Assembly: GCF_035222275.1 (NCBI RefSeq) | Contig: NW_026946359.1 | Span: forward strand, 3,162,001-3,226,000 | DNA from: Podospora bellae-mahoneyi | Lineage: Eukaryota; Ascomycota; Sordariomycetes; Sordariales; Podosporaceae | Reading direction: 5' to 3' | Length of the DNA stretch: 64,000 bases | In this document: one piece after another, positions 59,827 through 64,000 of the stretch | How the letters are laid out: every line of letters starts with the position of its first letter | Position numbering within the stretch: position 1 is the first letter of the stretch | The notes under the pieces: generated by a model | What the model saw: the letters and a program-made list of their open reading frames with translations, nothing else | Databases searched by the model: none | Told to the model about the DNA's origin: nothing | Made by a program: the position numbers and the translations under genes

Positions 59827-62800
59827 TCACCTCACCTCGGTAGACAACCCCCTAAACCTCTCCTCAAAAACCCTCATCCTCTCCTCCTCAATCACCCTCT
59901 GCAGCCTCCTCGTCTCTCTCACCGCCTCCTCCCTCTGCTCCTGCAGGTTCATCACCTCAATCTGCGCAATGTTCATCCTCCCCACAACCTCTTGCATCTC
60001 GGCATCCGCCGCAGCAAGGGCACCCTCCAGCTCGGCCACGCGCCCCTTGAGCACCTCAACTTGCTGCGTCATGGTGCCGTCGCTGCCATCCAGAGAGTTG
60101 GCAGACCGCCTGATGTCTGGCCGGGCGGTTCCATGAGGCGAGAGAAGAGGGGTCGACATGCGGGGTGACTTAAGGTTGTTGGGCGAGGACACGCTGCGGA
60201 GGCTAAACATGGGCGACAGCGGCGACTTGGAGGGAAAGTGTCGTGGGCTGCGGAGAATGCCAGCATTGTCGCGAATGCGCTGGAGCTGGTGGCTGTGGGC
60301 GTCCTTGAGCATGGCCAGCTCTTCCTCGTGGCGGGCCACCCGCTCTTCAGCGCCCGTCTGGGCGTGGACGACCTGCTCCTCGAGCGCACGAAGGCGGCTT
60401 TGCATGCCGGCAATGCGCTCGGTGCTCAGTCTCTGCTCAGCCTCGCCACGGGCAATGGTGGTGGCCAAACGGGAGCGCAGAGCAGCATTGACATCAAGCT
60501 GGGAGCGCACCTGCTGGGCAAGCTCCTCCACCCGACGGGCAGACTCTTGCAGCTGATCAGCAAGATCCTGCTCCACGGCAAACTGCTGCTTCTCCGAGGC
60601 TTGCATATTCTCGAGCCGAGTCTTGAAAGAGCTCACCTCCGAGCGGGCATCCTCACGCTCCGACACGGCCGTCGAAAGCGACTGCTCCAGCCTCTGAATA
60701 GCAAGCTGCATCCTTTCATCCGAGCCGGCCGACTCCTCCAACTGCTTGATTCTCTCCAACGCCTCGGCATACGCATTTTGCAGGTCCTTATACGCCTTTT
60801 CAAGAGAAGCCGACGTGACAGGCGCAACTCGCTCCTCGTGGCTGCCGCTGGCACGGAGCAGAGATTCCGGAACCAAAATGTCATTCTCCCTCAGCAAGAT
60901 CCGAAGTGTAGCGATTTCCTCTTCGGCGCGGTCGAGATCCATCTTGAGCCCACCCAGCCCCTTTTCCACCTGCCACTTTTGCTCGATAGCTTCTTCTGCC
61001 CGGCGACGCAGCACATTAATCTCCTCGCGAAGGTTCGAGACGTCTCTTTCATAGCCAGCCTTCTTGGGGGAAGCCGTGAGCAACCGATCCCGTTCCATCT
61101 CCAACTGGCGAATCCGTTTGGCGTTCTCGCGGTTCTGGAGCTCCTGTCTTTCAAGCAAGCTCCTGAGCGCACTGTGCAGCGCATCACGCTGAGCCTCGAC
61201 GTCCTTCAACCTGTCGGCAAGGACCTCTCTTGGCTCAGTAGACGCAGCACCAGGTCGCGTGCTGTTGGACCGGGAGAGAGACACGGGGCGGTTCTTGTTC
61301 TTGAGAGACCCGGCAGTGACCGATGCCGACCTTGACAGGGCCATAGACATGCGAGTGCCGGTCTGCTTGAGCTCAGCATTTTGGGACCGCAGAGCCTCGA
61401 GCTCCTGCTGCATTTTGGAGGTTTCCGAGTTGAGTGACCGGAGAGCCTCAATCTCCCGCCGCATCTGAGAAGCATCGGCAGTTTGCGACCTGAGAATCTC
61501 AATCTCCTGTTGCAGTCTGGAAGTGTCGGCATCCCGTGACCGAAGGGACTCAATCTCTTGCTGCATCTTGGACGTCTCGGCCGTCTGCGACCTCAGAGTC
61601 TCAAGCTCCTGCTGCATCTTGGACGTGTCGTAGGCAAGTCTGGCGTTTTCGGCAGCCTCGGCCTCCAACCCCTCGACACGCATGCGCAACTGAGGAACGA
61701 TTTCATCGCGTAGGTTGTCCCGCTCGTTTGACGCCGTTTGAAGCTCGCTCTTGAGCGCCGCAAGCAGGTCCTCAAAGTTGCTCTTGGACTCCTTCTCCTC
61801 GGCAAGCCGACGAGTCAAATCCTCGCATGTAGCCTCCAGCTCCTTGACCCTGTCGCTCGCCTCAGCATTGCCCAGCTCGGCGACATCAACCTCGGATGCC
61901 TTTTGTTGCAATTCCTGTATTTGCTGATCCAACAGCCGTCGCATGGTGCGCTCCTCTTGGAGCTTGGTGGTGAGCTCCAGTCTGAGCTGGGCTCTCTCCT
62001 GTTCGGCCCTGCGCTGTATTTGCGACATCTCTTCCTTGGCGTGGTCATATTCGCTAAACCTGGCCGAGCTGTAGCCAGAGTCTGAGAAATAGTCGCTCGT
62101 TCTTCTGCCCGGCACCTGGGCACTGTTGACCTGCTCCTGCATCCTGTCAACAAGGTCCTCCAGATCCATCTCTCGCCGAATGGACGCGGCCAGTTCGGCG
62201 CCGATAGCCTTCAACTCGTCTTCCATCTCTTCGATCTGAACCAGCGATGTCGTGCTGTCTGCGGGTGTTTGTAGGTAAGATTCACAATACTGCATGGCGG
62301 GGCTGTGCAGGTCTTCATTGGAGTAGGCGGATGGGCTCTTTGGTGACAGTGGGACGTCATAAGGCTCAGACTCTGTCACGACAGTCACTGGATTCTGAGA
62401 GGCGGGTGACAATGCTCTGTCGTCCGAGAACTCTGTTACCGAGGAGCGTGACGGTGAAGCGGCCCAGCCGAAGAAGGCGCCTAGCTTAGAGGACGCTGGC
62501 GATTTCGGTAGCGGCTTGTTAAGATTACTGTCTCTGGCAGTCCTGACGGGTGACTCTGGCACACTTTCAATGGGTGATCCGAGGTCCAGGTGTGGTGGTG
62601 GTTGTTTTCGTGAGATGAAGGACATGGTCTTGGTGTTGGTATTAACGTGTGTGGCGGGTTTGCCCTCGGCCTCTTGCTCCGGACCCGGAGAGTAGAGGTG
62701 GGTGTATTCGAACTGGTCGTAATCTGATTCCTGACTGGCTACACTGACCGTCCTAGCGCTAAGGCGGCCGCTTGGTTCGTGTGCGTGTGGTGTTTGAGAG

Positions 62801-63457
62801 GCGGCAGGGTTCCTTTCAACAATGTTTCGTAGCTGTACGTCTTCTTCCGCGCCGTCCTCTTGGGCGGCAGGAGATGATCTATGAGAGAAAACCTGGTCAG
62901 TTCGATATTGCCACCACTTTACCCGGAATAAGGTGACGACGAGTCACGACATACAGGTGGCGGCTGCTGTCCAGGCTTGGGGCGCGTTCCACAACCCGCA
63001 GCGAGCTGGATGCTAGGAGGTTGCTCTGGCCTGGAAACTCATACAGCGTTGGGCTGTCGAGCGAGACGGACCTGGCGAACCTTTGCTCCGGGCGTTGGAG
63101 GTCCTCATAGAGCTCGGGAAGACGCGGGGACGAGTACCGAGTGGCCAAAGGCGAGGCCGTCAGGGACAGAGGCTTCCTCTTGATGGGGCCGGCTATCTGG
63201 GCCAAGCTGAGGGACCGGCCGCCGCGAGGACTCGGGAGTGGCTGCTTGGGTAGCTGTTGGTCCGATGTCTCGCTCGGTCCAGGAGGCGAGATGGCCGAGC
63301 GTGGTGACTGGACTCTGGATGAAGCACTTGACGTGTCAGAGAGCCGCCTATGCTCGTGACGCTCAGGCTCGGGTGACTGAGGGGGAGGGTGGGAGAAGGT
63401 AGTTGGTGTGTGACCCCCTTCTTCAAAGGAGAAGCGATGTGCGTTGGGAGCAGCCAT
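59827..63457 (-). CDS. Large coiled-coil protein
   Basis: Two exons (62955-63457, 59827-62878) with a 76-bp intron give 1184 residues. The first 330 are Ser/Pro-rich and disordered, with many SP sites (SPRSAISPPGPSE). From about residue 365 to the end the protein is almost entirely heptad coiled coil (EEMEDELKAIGAELAASIRR), broken by a Ser/Arg-rich linker (LSRSASVTAGSLKNKNRPVS) and another near SPRHFPSKSPLSPMFSLRS. Five near-exact 14-residue repeats of SKMQQELETLRSQT type lie near 61390-61640. It resembles a fungal conserved coiled-coil family often labelled USO1- or myosin-like, but no motor or membrane anchor is present. A scaffold role at the cortex or Golgi is only a guess. The start MAAPNAHRF has a good ACCATGG context; an ATG 12 bases upstream is possible. 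Confidence 0.82.
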
Positions 63458-64000
63458 GGTGGTATACATAAGATGAGTTTGGAATCGATTTGCAACGCAA
63501 GAGTGCAACGGCGGATTCGACTAGAGAATCGGCACTTGGGGGGGTCCAATCTTCATGCTTGGCTTGGCCTGAGCTGGATTGGCTCTAGGGGGAGAGTCGC
63601 AATTAACTGGGAAATGTCGAGGGACTCGAAGTGACAGCGAGGAAAGGTCGTGAGAAAAAGGAGCATCACAAATTGGCGAATTGGCGCCCGGCTGCTTTGG
63701 GACATCCCTTCCGCTGTACTGTGCTGTGGGGCCCCCTTCCATGCCAATCGTTCGCCTACAGGACCGGGATCCCTGGCACAACGCACCTCGGGCGCCCCCA
63801 ATCACGGTCCAGAAGCAGGCAAGAGCGTTTTGTTCCTTGCAGCTCAGGTGGTGCACGTCCCCCCCCTCCCCCCGATGCTCCCCAATCGCGGCGCCAATGC
63901 CGCCCCATTATCTTCTTATCCCCCGTGTACCCTGCGCAGCCGAGATGCAGGTACGGTTTGTGTCGCTGCAGAATATTCAATAAAAGGGAACTGATGTAGA
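63458..64000. promoter_or_regulatory. Right edge, upstream of the coiled-coil gene
   Basis: This is the presumed promoter of the coiled-coil gene. Open frames of up to 122 codons on both strands have no family features. Nothing else is recognisable. Confidence 0.4.

Overview
The window reads as nuclear DNA of a filamentous ascomycete, most likely class Sordariomycetes and probably order Sordariales. The genes are intron-poor, with introns mostly of 50-80 bp that start GTAAGT/GTGAGT and carry CTAAC-type branch sites. The content is typical of such fungi: palC of the ambient-pH pathway, an eisosome PIL1/LSP1 protein, a CFEM GPI protein, an MNR2/ALR-type CorA transporter and two MOB2-type proteins. 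I see no transposon, virus-like element, CRISPR array, rRNA or convincing tRNA. The order is inferred from recalled protein similarity and was not tested.

Layout. 0-10 kb: a cupredoxin-like membrane protein (-), a 2.2-kb gene-free stretch, ALG6 (-) divergent from palC (+), then LEO1 (-). 10-20 kb: a MOB2 gene (+) convergent with a CorA transporter (-), PIL1/LSP1 (+), and NAA38 (-) divergent from RAD2/XPG (+). 25-35 kb: an old-yellow-enzyme (-), a BTB/POZ protein (+), an amidoligase-family protein (-) and a CFEM protein (-). 36-45 kb: pyroglutamyl peptidase (+), a GT17 glycosyltransferase (-), a kinase-like protein (-), riboflavin synthase (+), a broken MUS81 (-) and phosphoacetylglucosamine mutase (+). 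45-64 kb: an open frame directly after that mutase, PRMT1 (-), a second MOB2 gene (-), POL4 (+), a 67-residue spliced small protein (-), an ammonium transporter (+) and a large coiled-coil protein (-).

The genes are mostly unrelated housekeeping functions, each with its own promoter. Loose themes are DNA repair (RAD2, POL4, broken MUS81), polar growth (two MOB2 paralogues with the same intron positions, 37 kb apart), glycan and cell-wall precursor synthesis (ALG6, PCM1/AGM1, GT17) and nutrient or pH sensing (palC, ammonium transporter).

Most worth a second look. (1) Two genes stop at UAG and continue in frame as coding-like sequence: LEO1, whose extension holds a 150-bp tandem duplication and only amber stops until its end, and the phosphoacetylglucosamine mutase, followed by 292 open codons. 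Sordariomycetes edit UAG to UGG by A-to-I editing in fruiting bodies, so these are testable stop-loss candidates. (2) MUS81 has four frame breaks and has lost part of its nuclease domain. (3) A hidden 67-residue two-exon gene lies at 53.9-54.2 kb. (4) Paired structured hairpin repeats lie downstream of the ammonium transporter.
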